A stretch of 64,000 bases of DNA from Haberlea rhodopensis. Taxonomy: Eukaryota > Streptophyta > Magnoliopsida > Lamiales > Gesneriaceae. The notes beneath the pieces are model-generated. The model searched no databases. It was not told the origin of the DNA and saw only the letters and a program-made list of their open reading frames with translations. Shown here piece after piece: positions 11,644 to 21,931 of the stretch (its first letter is position 1; the number at the start of each line of letters is the position of its first letter). A program made the translations under genes and the position numbers. Location of the stretch: NCBI GenBank assembly GCA_907163345.1, contig CAJQUN010000014.1:1550001-1614000 (forward strand), written 5' to 3'.

Positions 11644-13746
11644 CTACAGCTGGAGGAACTCATCGGGAATGGTATTCAGGGCCTCATCAACATTTATACA
11701 TTCTGTTGAAGTTCCTTCAGGAGGATAGCCAGCGGCTTTAAATTGACGAACAGACGCTTCAAAGCCATAGTTAAGGAACTTGGCAGCACGTTCGCCCAGA
11801 ATATCACCATAATCCTCAGACTTCATAAACTCTTCTTTCTTGATGAGCCAGGATTCTTCGATCTGAGCAGCCCGAGATAGTTTCTCCTGGTCAAGCTGTT
11901 CAGAAAGGGACTTGTTCTCTTCAGCTCGCAATGATTTCTCTTGTGAAAGTTGCCCTAAGAGGGACTTATACTCTTCAGTCACGGACCTGAACTGCCCGGA
12001 TAAAGTGGTGTTAGCCTCCTCAAAGTCGGCTAATTTCTTGTGCGCTTCCTCGAGAGCTTCCACTGTCTTATCCCGAGTAGCAACGGCAGCAGAGTATCGT
12101 TCCTCCAGTAGCTTTATGGATTTCTTCATCTCCTCGCCGATACCTTCTAGCTGTTTGAGATGTTTCTGATTCTCCCCATCTGAGGATCTCATAGATTGGA
12201 AGCGAGTCATAATCTCGCCGGCCATTAGATTGGTCTGTAAGAGAATAAATGAAGTTAATATACCGAAGACAAAAAGTTTATCAGATGGAAATGGATATAA
12301 GTTACCTGAGTGAGGGAAGTGGAAAAATCATTTATCAAATTGCTGAAGGCCAATCCTCCGAGGTATTTACGGTCGGGAGAATTGGCCCAATTGCAAATAA
12401 TAGAGTGAGAAATTTTGGGGTCCGGTTTTCTCAGAATGGGGACGTTGGGGGGATAAATCCAATCGGGTATATGATATCGGGAGGTTGGCCGAGAAGAGCT
12501 AGAACCACCAGGAGCAGGTTGAGAAGCAGCTCGAGTTTGAAGATGTGGACTAGCTCGGTGGGTAAGGGAGATTCGAGGAGAAGGAGTTTTCTTGGTAGGA
12601 GGAAGTTTAGAGGAAGAACCTTGGCCCTCGGGGGCCGCCCTCTTCAATGATCGAGGAATCAAGGCTTCCGCCTCAGGTACTTCAATCACCTCTTCGGGGG
12701 GAGCAGGTGTAACAGATGGGGGAGGATTTGTTCCAGTGGTCGGTTTAGTAGCCTTCTCTGGTGCGGTAATTTTCTTCAGGCTAGCAGCAATCTTGGCTTT
12801 CAGCATCTTGGTTTCTGCAAGAAAGAAACATCATAGCAATTATTCAAGCATGTTAAAACAAAATAAGCAAACAAAGCAAGATGCTCGGTAAATACTCACC
12901 GAGGGGCATTTTTAGGGAAACACCCTTAGGACTAAGCTGGAACAAATACAACAGTCCGTCGTCAATCAGCTCCCCAAGGTTAAAACACTGATCGCCAAGC
13001 TTACGACGAACCGATAGATATGTTTTTCCCTCAAGTAGCCCCTTGATTGACTTGCCCTTCGGTAAGTTTTCTTTCCACTCCATGGGACAATCCTAGGGTT
13101 GGAGTGGGCGAGCAAAGAAGAAAAATCTTTTCCAATTTTTTATGGAAGATGGGTAATTTTTCAGAAAACCCATCCCTGTTCGAGAAGAAAAGTAAAAAAG
13201 CCCGATCTCCTTTCGATTTAATTGAAAGAAACAATGAAAGAGTTCGGGAGTCGGAGAAAAGCCAAAAAAGAATAAGACTATGTAGAAACCCGCCAACAAT
13301 CGATAACTGTTGGGGAATAACTAACTTACAGAGATGGCAAAATAGGAAGCAACATCTACAAAAAAAGGAGGGATAGGAAAACGAAGTCCCCCTCGGAGTT
13401 GGTCTATGTAGAAGGGAAAATAACCCACGGGAGGCAGGTGGGGGCGAGATCCGGGAGGGGGAACAATAATAGATGTCCCATCGGAAATCCCCCATTTAGT
13501 TTGGATACTGGATAGGTGCCGTTGTGATTTAATCCCTGATTCAAATATCTCAAACCAGGGAACGCGGGCTTTTATCAGGTCCTGCTCTGTCGCAGCCTGA
13601 AGCTCTTCTTTGCGAGCATCAGGGGCTGACGACGAGTTGGAAGTCTCCTCACTATCAGAGGAAGAAGAATGTCGAGGAGAGGGACTCAGGATACCCTCCT
13701 CCTCGAACATGTCTATAGTTTTCGAATAATCGTCAGAAGAAGACAT
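11644..13746 (-). pseudogene. Spliced antisense gene of the Tat element (gypsy-type transposon domain plus coiled coil)
   Basis: On the strand opposite to gag-pol, three exons join in frame: 13746-12900, 12814-12306 and 12234-11644. Both introns are GT-AG and total coding length is 1947 bases (648 codons plus stop). Exon 1 starts with an acidic Ser-rich leader. It then contains a domain matching the plant 'putative gypsy type transposon' family (Transposase_28): LRFPIPPFFVDVASYFAIS, later GLFYFSSRTGMGFLKN and SSIKNWKRFFFF. Exon 2 is Pro/Ser/Lys-rich, like a disordered nuclear linker. Exon 3 is a long Glu/Lys/Leu coiled coil. Two in-frame TAG codons (13323-13321 and 13095-13093) break exon 1. 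Antisense frames of this kind are known from Tat-group elements; their role is unknown. Confidence 0.72.
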
Positions 13747-13855
13747 ACTCGATGAATGGAAAGAAAATAAGTAGGAAGGAAAAGTTGGTCGGATGTCTAA
13801 TGCTAGCTCGGAAGCAAATTGCAGAAAAGTAAGTTAAATCAACGAAATGTGCAAG

Positions 13856-13863
13856 TATTTATA
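13856..13863 (-). promoter_or_regulatory. Putative TATA box of the antisense gene
   Basis: Read on the minus strand the sequence is TATAAATA, about 110 bp upstream of the antisense ATG at 13746. It lies inside the element, about 220 bp before the 3' LTR, so the antisense gene would not depend on the LTR promoter. Motif and distance are the only support. Confidence 0.45.
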
Positions 13864-14068
13864 GTGGGGGGCCACTTGAACAGTCGTTAAATCAACACCG
13901 TTCAAAATAAATCCCATGAACGGTTATAGATGTGCCTCGGGAAACAAAACGTCGCAAGATTTTTGAAATTTTTAGGCGGGAAAATTAGGTTGTTAAAATA
14001 CCCCGAGCATGTCAGGATTTTACCCGAAGACAATAAACCAAGATTTCACTACTCTCATCTTACTTTAC

Positions 14069-14083
14069 TTTGGGGGGGTGAGG
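14069..14083 (+). other. Polypurine tract of the Tat element
   Basis: tttgggggggtgagg directly precedes the 3' LTR, as expected for the plus-strand primer in reverse transcription. Confidence 0.8.
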
Positions 14084-14725
14084 TGATGTCATATGACATA
14101 TTGATTTTCTCGGGTAAAATCCATTTATGAAGATACAAACTCTAAAAACGCCGAGCAGAAGTTAGACCGAAGAGATGGTTACCGAACACAGGATACTGAT
14201 CAGCATATTATCGAGCATCATTTACCCTCTTCGGGATTTTGGTCAAAGTGTAGCGGAAGACCCGGTCATAATTAAAACTAATTAACCGGCTGGGATTGAA
14301 CGTGCATTAATGGGGCGGATTTCTCGGACATGCTTGGCTCCCATCAAGCCACGATCAAAGGACATCATGTTGCTGGTTTTCCGCGAGTTAGTTACTGAGG
14401 GCAGTCCTATAAATACCCTTAGATAACCTCATAGCAGGGGTTGGATTTTTCTGGGCAAAAAGACTCCGAAGAGAGCAAACTTATGTCTGTTCGGTTCTTT
14501 TTGTTATTTCTCTAAAAATATTCGTGTAAGTCATTGAGCGATTATTTTGTGTGTCTAGAAAATCTTGTAAGTCACCAATATTCATAGTGAAGTTTTATAC
14601 TGGACTAGGTCCCGTGGTTTTTCTCTCAATTTGAGGGTTTTCCACGTAAAAAATCTTGGTGTGTTTATCGTTATTTTGCATTACCACGTTATTTTACCTT
14701 ATAATCAAAATCTCGAATCACATCA
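14084..14725 (+). repeat. Tat element 3' LTR
   Basis: This is the second 642-bp copy, bounded on the left by the polypurine tract (tttgggggggtgagg, 14069-14083) and on the right by the duplicated taagg. The TATA box copy is at 14408-14415. Confidence 0.95.
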
Positions 14726-14730
14726 TAAGG

Positions 14731-16040
14731 TGAATAAAGGTCAAGAAAAGCTTTTGAGCTAATAAGGACTCAAAGTAGATCAAGAAAAAGGCTAAAAAAT
14801 GTAATTTTGGGAGAGGCGATCGACCGCATGAAGGAGGAGATCGATCGCCTTTGGATAGAAAGTTGAGCAACAATTTACACGCTTCAGCGATCGATCGCAA
14901 GAATGAAGCGATCGATCGCCAAAACCCACTGGAGCCAAGCGATCGATCGCAATAAAGAGGTGATCGATCGCCCGAAGAATTTGCTGAAAAAAAATAAGCT
15001 AACAGTCGATCTCTAGCTTGTAGCGATCGATCGCCAGCAGAGTTTTGGAAAATGTAAAGACTTGATTTCTTTCCTTCCTACATGGGCTCTAACCTACTCC
15101 ATCAGCCTCCACACCTCTATATACTCGAAAATCAGCCTCTTGAAGACATTATTCAGACCTTAGAACATATTTTTAATTTTTAGAATAATTTTTCCTTCAA
15201 TTTTTGTGAAGAACGCTAGAAGAACGAAGACGGAATCAACAAGTTGGAATCGTGCTTCGCTTTAGTAACTTTCTTTTCTATTGATTGTTTGATGTTTAGA
15301 TACAATTTTCGTTGGTTTTTAAATAAAATTATGAGTAGCTAAACGCTTTAATTCTTGGTTGAGGGATACTTGCCTTTGGAATAAAAATACTTGTGAAAAT
15401 TTTGGTTTGATTGTTGAATTTTCAATTCAATTTCAATTTGTTTTTCAGATCATGATTCTTATGATTGTTTGATTGATAGATTGATCACCTAGTAATCACA
15501 TACACTATCTAATGCTAATTAAGAAGCAACTATGATTGATAATTACATGTTGTTGGTGTTATTAAATTCTTAGGAACGATTGGATGATTAATTCTAACGG
15601 CTGTAGTTTTTATTGATTAGATTCATCAAACTTACTTAGTTTTGAAACTATCAATGATTTAATCTTATCGGCTGTAGTTTTGGTTAAAGATTTGATAATT
15701 GTTTTCTTTTTTACTACGATTAAGGTAAGTGGGGAATTAAGTTTTCAATTGATGAATAATTGAATGAATTCATATGTTTAGTAATTTGATGATCAAGTGA
15801 ATTCCAAAGGTAAAGTTGACCAAAAACCAAGAATTGCTTTTTAATCTTGATAAACTAGTGATTTGCTTGCTTTTGTTTAATTTAGTTATAGTTAAAGAAA
15901 TTCGAAAACCCCCTATTTTGATACTTGTTAGCACAAAAATACTCACTTCCCTGCGGGATCGATCCCTACTCACGTTACTGCATTCATAACTGTTATTAAC
16001 TTGAGAGGGTTAATTTGGGCGTACGCGATAAACGCTACCA
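14731..16040 (+). repeat. Athila 3' LTR, second segment, with palindrome cluster
   Basis: The LTR continues after the nested element. It carries the GCGATCGATCGC cluster (14816-15034), a short TATA-like stretch (ctctatatactcg, about 15114-15126) and an end with 'ttaatttgggcgta' followed by GCTACCA. The same end motif closes the solo LTR at 44972-46480 on the other strand, which is how the boundary was set. Confidence 0.7.
14816..15034. repeat. Cluster of GCGATCGATCGC palindromes in the Athila LTR
   Basis: Seven copies of a 12-bp self-complementary word occur within 220 bp. Perfect copies are at 14887-14898, 14908-14919, 14939-14950 and 15023-15034. Diverged copies are near 14816, 14839 and 14960. 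Spacing is irregular (about 21-63 bp) and the sequences between copies are not alike, so this is not a simple tandem repeat. Confidence 0.9.
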
Positions 16041-16149
16041 GTTAATGAGAAAGAGATTAATTTTAGGCCATCGGCATGAAAGCCTAAGTTAATACTAACG
16101 AGATTAAAGTTTTCATAGTTCCCCCTTTGAGGTAATACAAGAAAACATG

Positions 16150-17100
16150 GGAGAAACTCTATACAAGAGGTGGGTGTAATTCCTAAAAAAAATAACATCA
16201 AATTGGTCAGGAAAATACCCAAAGATGTAGACGCATCCTGGTGTCAAACCAGAAAGTGTCCGCGAATGATTGGCTTTGGCTGGCTAGCCTCAATGTTCAC
16301 CATAGTACCAAGTTTTCCGGAAATTGCAAAGTTACACTTCATAAAGCTGCAGCGGCGATGGATCAGATTAAGCCACCACCCGAAGGAACTACACTAGTTT
16401 CCCCTCTCAAAGAAGATGACATCACTACCAGAAGAGCATGAAGATTATGGGTCTGTCTCATTAAGATGGACAAAGTCAAGTATCCATTCAAAATATTCTA
16501 GAAAACAGCGAATATATCCTTCATGGTGAACGTGCGACTAGCCATACCACAAAATTTGCCGAGAAAATCTCCAAAAAGAAAAGGCAAGTATTGTGGGATA
16601 ACAAGATTGCGGCGACCAGAGAAACATGTCGGAAATCCTGCAACATGGTTCACTTTGGAATATGGCAGGACCACATCTGCCCAAGCAGCCAAGAGCAAAA
16701 TGAGCCACTGTTCGGGAAAGGATTCCCTGTAAAAAGGGACCAGAAGAAACAGGTCAGAGCGGGACAAGGAAAACGTGGAAGATTCCTATGCGGATCGCAA
16801 AAGCAAAATTTCTAAGGACTACAGGGTGGTAGGAGTCATGTGACGAGAACCACTGCCATTATCAAAGAAACCAAAATGGTAGGACCACTCACAAGAATAG
16901 TCTGGCGCACTCAGATAAAGATGCCAGACCACGAGATAAAGGTGCACTCACTGGCGCACTTAACACTCGACAAGAGTTTGGAATCCGTATTTGAAGTTCG
17001 GATTCATGCCTATATAAAGCTAGACATTGAGGAAGCTAAGGACATCAGAAATTCTCCATAGTTTCCTCACAAATAAATATTGTAATCTTCAAGCTGTAAA
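16150..17100 (+). pseudogene. Possible endogenous pararetrovirus-like remnant
   Basis: Short overlapping reading frames in all three frames (16170-16441, 16523-16815) look like one decayed coding region. They are followed by a promoter-like segment with tatataaag near 17012 and an AATAAATATTG polyadenylation-like signal near 17071. This order (coding end, TATA box, short leader, poly(A) signal) resembles integrated caulimovirid DNA, but no diagnostic RT or protease motif is present. A decayed LTR element is an equal alternative. Confidence 0.28.
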
Positions 17101-18962
17101 CTTATCGACTTTCATAGCTTGGTAATAATTTCTTTCTTTGTAATATTTCAGTTTATCAATTCAGTTTATAAATGTCTTTCGAGTCCAGCCTCATCATATG
17201 AGATGCTAAACAAGTTAGTCTCCTCCTAGGAAGAGATGTGTTAATATAATAAATATTATAAGTATTTCCAAAATAAAATGAAGGCTTTTGCCAATCTATC
17301 CTTTAAATCTTTTTTATATCTGGTTATACCTTACGCCTTAAGGTAGGAAACGAATTAGGGTTGTGTTGTGCGGTCTATGAAGGAGTCAGTTAACTTGTAG
17401 AATTACTACACCCGAGGGGTTTGAAGTTGGATGGTGATGAGCCATTCGTAAAACAATCTAGGGGCATTCATTTTTCCGATTGGTGGCTTTGCAATCCATC
17501 TCACCAGGTGTCGTTACGGTCAAATGATATATATCAGTTTGTTAAAATTTTATTGTAATACAGAATCATGATGAGCATGTTATTTATTTTTAACATGTTC
17601 TTCGAATAAGGGTTTTGAATTGTAAGAAGGATTTAAAAATGAACCGTGAGTCCTTTGCAAAAGTATGCTCTTGAGTTCTTCTCAAGATGACAAAAACTGA
17701 AGGACATCATGTTCATAAAATGCTATTGTTTAAAAAAATAGGATGTAGAAGATAATGAATAGTATACAGAGGCATCTTTTTATCTTAAAACAAGTTTCAA
17801 GGGGTAAGAATATAATTAATTAAGAGTTGGTTGGACCACGTTGACCACTTGAACCACATGGACCACACGGGGTTATTAATATCAATTCATCCAAGAAGGG
17901 ACCAAGAAGAAATAATGTTTTATTGCTAAACTATGATGAATTATTGTTCACTTAATAGTATCGGCTTGAAATTTTCCCGTTAAAGATTAGTTAAATGTTT
18001 GGACCAAATATCCATATCATGGTCTCTATTGAGCTAGCTCATGTGCTTCCATGTGAGTTTACATGTGTGTGTGTTACCCCACTTTCCAATTATAAAAATA
18101 AAATAAAAAACATTTTTGTGTTACATGTATTTTATGTTTTTAGTGATTTAAAAGATATACTAAACATGGTAAATATAATGAGTAGATCGCACAAGTATAA
18201 CATTAAATTTGTATATCACAAAATTGTAAAATTAAATGTTCTAGTGTATTGAAAATCATAATCATCCCAACATATAAGAAGCGAGTGTTTTAGATTGATT
18301 TTGAAAAATATTTATATGATTTTCAGATAAAATTTTTTTTTCAGTGTTTGATTTCTTGTTTAAGCTATTATTTCTATAAAAAAAATTCGTACTTATGTTA
18401 TTTTTTTTATAAAAAATAAAAAACAAAAATAGAAAAACAAATCGTGACATAATCATGAACAAACAAAGTTACACAATAATTGATTGAAATATAGGTACCA
18501 TCCCGACCAAAGTACATCACATGTGAAGCTGATAAAATCATGTTTTTTATAGTTGCCCAAAATTTAAGAAAAAAACTAAATTTCCATAATTTAATAATAT
18601 AATAAGTTATTTAATAATAAAACGTCGCCATTATTTCAATTTCAAGCATACAAAAAGAATTCAACCCGTAACACTTCCAAAATAACATTTTAACTTGTAA
18701 GATTCCGTTCTGTCCTCTTATTTTATTTAATTAATAATAATTTCTTGAATCTTGAAAATTATACTCTTCTAGAAGCTACCTAATCCGTACCATGGTACGA
18801 CTGATGACTATAAAGTCTTTAACTTGTACTTAATTACTTACATTTAATTTAAAATATGATGTTTTTCAACTGCAACTATTATTTTATATTGGAAAAAGAA
18901 AAGTTCAAATTAATAAATGATTATTTGAATTAATTTATGGTGGCAACTGGGCAAATCACTTG
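17100..18962. other. AT-rich intergenic stretch, nothing recognised
   Basis: Only short frames lacking known motifs occur here. There are poly-A/T runs (around 18340-18430) and a short local repeat of 'ttgaccac/ggaccac' words near 17830-17870. No RNA gene or transposon end was recognised. Confidence 0.5.
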
Positions 18963-19043
18963 GGGTTATTTAATTAAATAACTCAATTTTTAAAAACAAT
19001 TAACAAAATAACCCTAAAATATAAAGTGTTACTTTTCTGACCC

Positions 19044-19198
19044 AACACGCCAACCTAGTTGGCGTGTTCAAGAGTCCCGCCAACTGAGTTGGCGGGACCA
19101 ACTTGAAAAGTTGGTCCCGCCAACTCAGTTGGCGTGTCCAAAAGGACACGCCAACCAAGTTGGCGTGGCCAACTTTCCAAAGTTGGCCACGCCAACTT
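19044..19198. repeat. Chain of alternating GCCAAC/GTTGGC palindromes, left arm
   Basis: Consecutive perfect palindromes with 2-4-nt centres overlap so that each arm can pair with the neighbour on either side. Examples are 19044-19054 with 19058-19068 (11 bp, centre cta), 19074-19084 with 19088-19098 (11 bp, centre tga), 19094-19104 with 19108-19118 (11 bp, centre gaa), 19128-19139 with 19144-19155 (12 bp, centre aaaa) and at least 15-bp arms around 19177-19178. Arm bases outside the GCCAAC core differ between hairpins but stay complementary. Confidence 0.9.
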
Positions 19199-20411
19199 TG
19201 GCTTTTTTTATTATTTTTTTTAATTTTTTATTTCAACATTTAGTTGGCACTTCTGCATTTTATTTTTTATTTTATTTTTTCAAAATTTTAAAACTAAAAT
19301 ACAATACATAAAATATAGAAATCAACTACCACTTCTGCACAATGATTAAATATACACTTACTGCAAAAACAACTACCAAATCCATACATGAGTAGCAATC
19401 TTTCAGGAGTCACCCAGCGGGCCTAGTGCGAGGAAATACTCGTATTGACTTGGTTTGCGCACAACTTATAAATCAACTCAATATGATTAGTAGAACCATC
19501 TAGAAGATGATAGAGTCATATACGTGATTGTGGAACTGAAAGACATATTTAAATGTTAATATAAATATAAATTCAGTTTGTACTATTTATATCAAAATAA
19601 AAATTTGCTTTAAATATTATTTCAACTATTTCAAGCCTTTATTTTTCTTTCACTTCTATATGTCTATAAATTTTAATTTCAATATTCAAACTTATCCAAA
19701 AAAACCCAAACATTACTAAACCATGAACAAAATTTAAAAACAGAATTTGACGGAAAAAAAATGAAATTCAACAAATGCACGACTAACATGCGTTTCTTTA
19801 ATTAAATAACCCAAACATGTTAGTCGTGCATTTGTTGAATTTCATTTTTTTCCGTCAAATTCTGTTTTTAAATTTTGTTCAGGGTTTAGTAATGTTTGGG
19901 TTTTTTTTGGATAAGTTTGAATATTGAAATTAAAATTTATAGACATATAGAACTGAAAGAAAAATAAAGGCTTGAAATAGTTGAAATAATATTTAAAGCA
20001 AATTTTTATTTTGATATAAATATTACAAACTGAATTTATATTTATATTAACATTTAAATATGTCTTTCAGTTCCACAATCACGTATATGACTCTATCATC
20101 TTTTAGATGGTTCTACTAATCATATTGAGTTGATTTATAAGTTGTGCGCAAACCAAGTCAGTACGAGTATTTCCTCGCACTAGGCCCGCTGGGTGACTCC
20201 TGAAAGATTGCTACTCATGTATGGACTTGTTAGTTGTTTTTGCAGTAAGTGTATATTTAATCATTGTGCAGAAGTGGTAGTTGATTTCTATATTTTATGT
20301 ATTGTATTTTAGTTTTAAAATTTTGAAAAAAAAAATAAAAAATAAAATGCAAAAGTGCCAACTAAATGTTGAAAAAAAAATTAAAAAAAAATTAAAAAAA
20401 AAATAAAAAAA

Positions 20412-20578
20412 GCCAAAGTTGGCGTGGCCAACTTTGGAAAGTTGGCCACGCCAACTTGGTTGGCGTGTCCAAAAGGACATGCCAATCCAGTTGGCGGGAC
20501 CAACTTTCAGTTGGTCTCGCCAACTGAGTTGGTAGGACTCTTGGACACGCCAACTGGGTTGGCGTGTTGGGTCAGAAA
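20412..20578. repeat. Chain of alternating palindromes, right arm
   Basis: This is the mirror copy of the left-arm chain, with a few substitutions and small length changes (for example 'ctttcagttgg' where the left arm has a longer centre). It sits about 70 bp inside the right terminus. Confidence 0.85.
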
Positions 20579-20839
20579 AGTAACACTTTATATTTTAGGG
20601 TTATTTTGTTAATTGTTTTTAAATATTGAGTTATTTAATTAAATAACCCAATCACTTGATGACATCGAGGCATTTCTTGTAGGGAAGGTGACGCAATTAA
20701 ATATTAATGAAAATTGATTTGGCGTATCTCTCAGCTTGACCATGGCAAATTATCATATTGATCGAATCCTCATTCACAATTTCCTCTTGACTAGGTAAAA
20801 TTAGACTCAACAAAGGGATCTTTCCTCGAATTTGTAGGT

Positions 20840-20985
20840 TTCATTGTTGCTGCCCTTAAGGGCACTGCCCTCAGAGATATCATCCACCATCCATTTAGAA
20901 TCTTTTTTTTCTTTTTTAAAAAAAGATTCCAAATGAATTGTGGTGATGCCCCTAAGGGCACTACCCTTAAGGGCATCATCAAACA
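20840..20985. repeat. Small foldback with GCCCTTAAGGGC palindromes
   Basis: Two inverted segments (about 20850-20915 and 20920-20983) pair across an A/T-rich centre (agaatcttttttt / aaaaaaagattcc). Each arm contains the perfect palindrome CCCTTAAGGG. No target duplication was confirmed, so it may be a small MITE or a local inverted duplication. Confidence 0.6.
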
Positions 20986-21136
20986 AACCGAATTTGTATA
21001 TAGCGGGAGTTTATATATCAATTTATAATTTTTTATAGAAACAAATTAAAATAAGATAGTTATAATTATTATATATTTCAAATCATGTAAGATCTTATTT
21101 TGAGATATTATAATAGAGAAGTTTTATTACGCTGTA

Positions 21137-21162
21137 ATATATATATATATATATATATATTT
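21137..21162. repeat. (TA)n microsatellite
   Basis: About 13 TA dinucleotides in a row. Confidence 0.95.
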
Positions 21163-21931
21163 ATATCAATTTTTTTTACATATTTATGTCATCTAGTTGA
21201 CAAAATTGCCTTGTATTTCTTCTTAGTACTTCAAAAACAAATCTATAAATAATTATAAATCGCGATATCTTAGAATAATTTGGCGTTACACCTATGTGCG
21301 GTGTCCGATATCGTGCTAACGTGAAATATTACACAAAATAATAATGATATTCACAATAACGCCCTTAGAATAACATCAAACTAACGATATATTCTGGTCA
21401 ATCCAACTTGGTTTACCCCATAGAAATAGCATGAACTCGTAGTTCAATGGAAAATCCCTTCCACTCCGGAGATACAGTCACATGGTCTGGTTCACTTGTG
21501 GTCCTTTGATTCTCAAATCGCCAGTCGCTTCATCCATCAACCATTTTTTTTTACTGAATTTCAAGTGTGATCACCTAGAACCAATCAATAATCAGGTCAC
21601 ATAAGACTAAAATCCCCCTAGAGGGGGAACATTTTTAGCTCCACTTAATACTTTAGGACGTTGTCCTACTCGAGTAGCCCATTCCAGAGTAGGCATAATT
21701 TATCCCGAGGTTTTCTCATAGAGTCCTTAGGAGAGTCGATACATCCTATACTACTCCTTACAGAGGCAACATCCCAGAAAATCCCGATACATAACCATTA
21801 TTCTAGTTGTCATAATCATTTACCAAACACATGGCCGTTTTTCGTTTGAGTTGTTGCTATCTCCGGGCAATGTTCTGTGGGGTTTGAAATTCAAATTCAA
21901 AGTACTCAAGGTCATCATCAACCTTAAATTG
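21163..21931. other. Unassigned flank of the non-autonomous LTR element
   Basis: No coding or transposon ends were recognised. Three tight hairpins occur close together: CCCCC-taga-GGGGG (21614-21627), AGGAC-gtt-GTCCT (21655-21667) and arms CCTACTC/GAGTAGG (21665-21671, 21687-21693). They resemble the hairpins inside the element to the right, so this may be the edge of an older related copy. Confidence 0.4.

Larger units (their letters stand above)
3756..14725 (+). mobile_element. Complete Tat-lineage Ty3/gypsy retrotransposon
   Basis: A 10,970-bp element is flanked by the 5-bp duplication taagg (3751-3755 and 14726-14730). It has 642-bp LTRs starting TGATGT and ending ACATCA, a primer site, gag-PR-RT-RNase H-second RNase H-INT coding remnants, a tandem-repeat 3' region, a spliced antisense gene and a polypurine tract. 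The second, archaeal-type RNase H between RNase H and INT, together with the antisense gene, points to the Tat group (Tat/Ogre/Retand relatives). Six substitutions between LTRs (hand alignment) imply a recent insertion, yet the sense genes already hold several stops and frameshifts, so it may have moved in trans. Confidence 0.93.
1..16040 (+). mobile_element. Athila-type Ty3/gypsy retrotransposon, 3' part, interrupted by a nested Tat element
   Basis: The window opens inside the pol gene of a plus-strand Ty3/gypsy element. RT, RNase H and integrase fragments are followed by a long non-coding 3' region, a polypurine tract at 3602-3615 and an LTR starting TGATGTGACT at 3616. The LTR is cut at 3755 by a complete Tat-lineage element and resumes at 14731, ending near 16040 in ...GCTACCA, so the uninterrupted LTR would be about 1.45 kb. 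The pol fragments resemble the Athila lineage, and a second LTR of the same type lies at 44972-46480. The 5' half is outside the window, so the target duplication cannot be tested (right flank gttaa). The 16040 end is inferred from similarity to the solo LTR end. Confidence 0.8.
18963..20649. mobile_element. Mutator-type foldback element with 9-bp target duplication
   Basis: The 1.69-kb element starts GGGTTATTTAATTAAATAAC and ends with the reverse complement. Almost its whole length is two inverted arms meeting near 19800. Both sides are flanked by the same 9 bp, aatcacttg (18954-18962 and 20650-20658); a 9-bp duplication with long inverted termini is typical of Mutator-like elements. No transposase frame is present, so it is non-autonomous. 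The arms remain very similar, which suggests a young insertion or arm conversion. Confidence 0.85.

Noticed and set aside
13093..13330. An extra intron in the antisense gene (gtaagt at 13329)
   Set aside because: The sequence reads on in frame through the conserved domain; a single TAG interrupts it, so a stop mutation is simpler than splicing.
14816..15034. Cyanobacterial HIP1 (GCGATCGC) or bacterial contamination
   Set aside because: The word here is longer (12 bp), clustered only inside LTRs, and surrounded by plant retrotransposon sequence.
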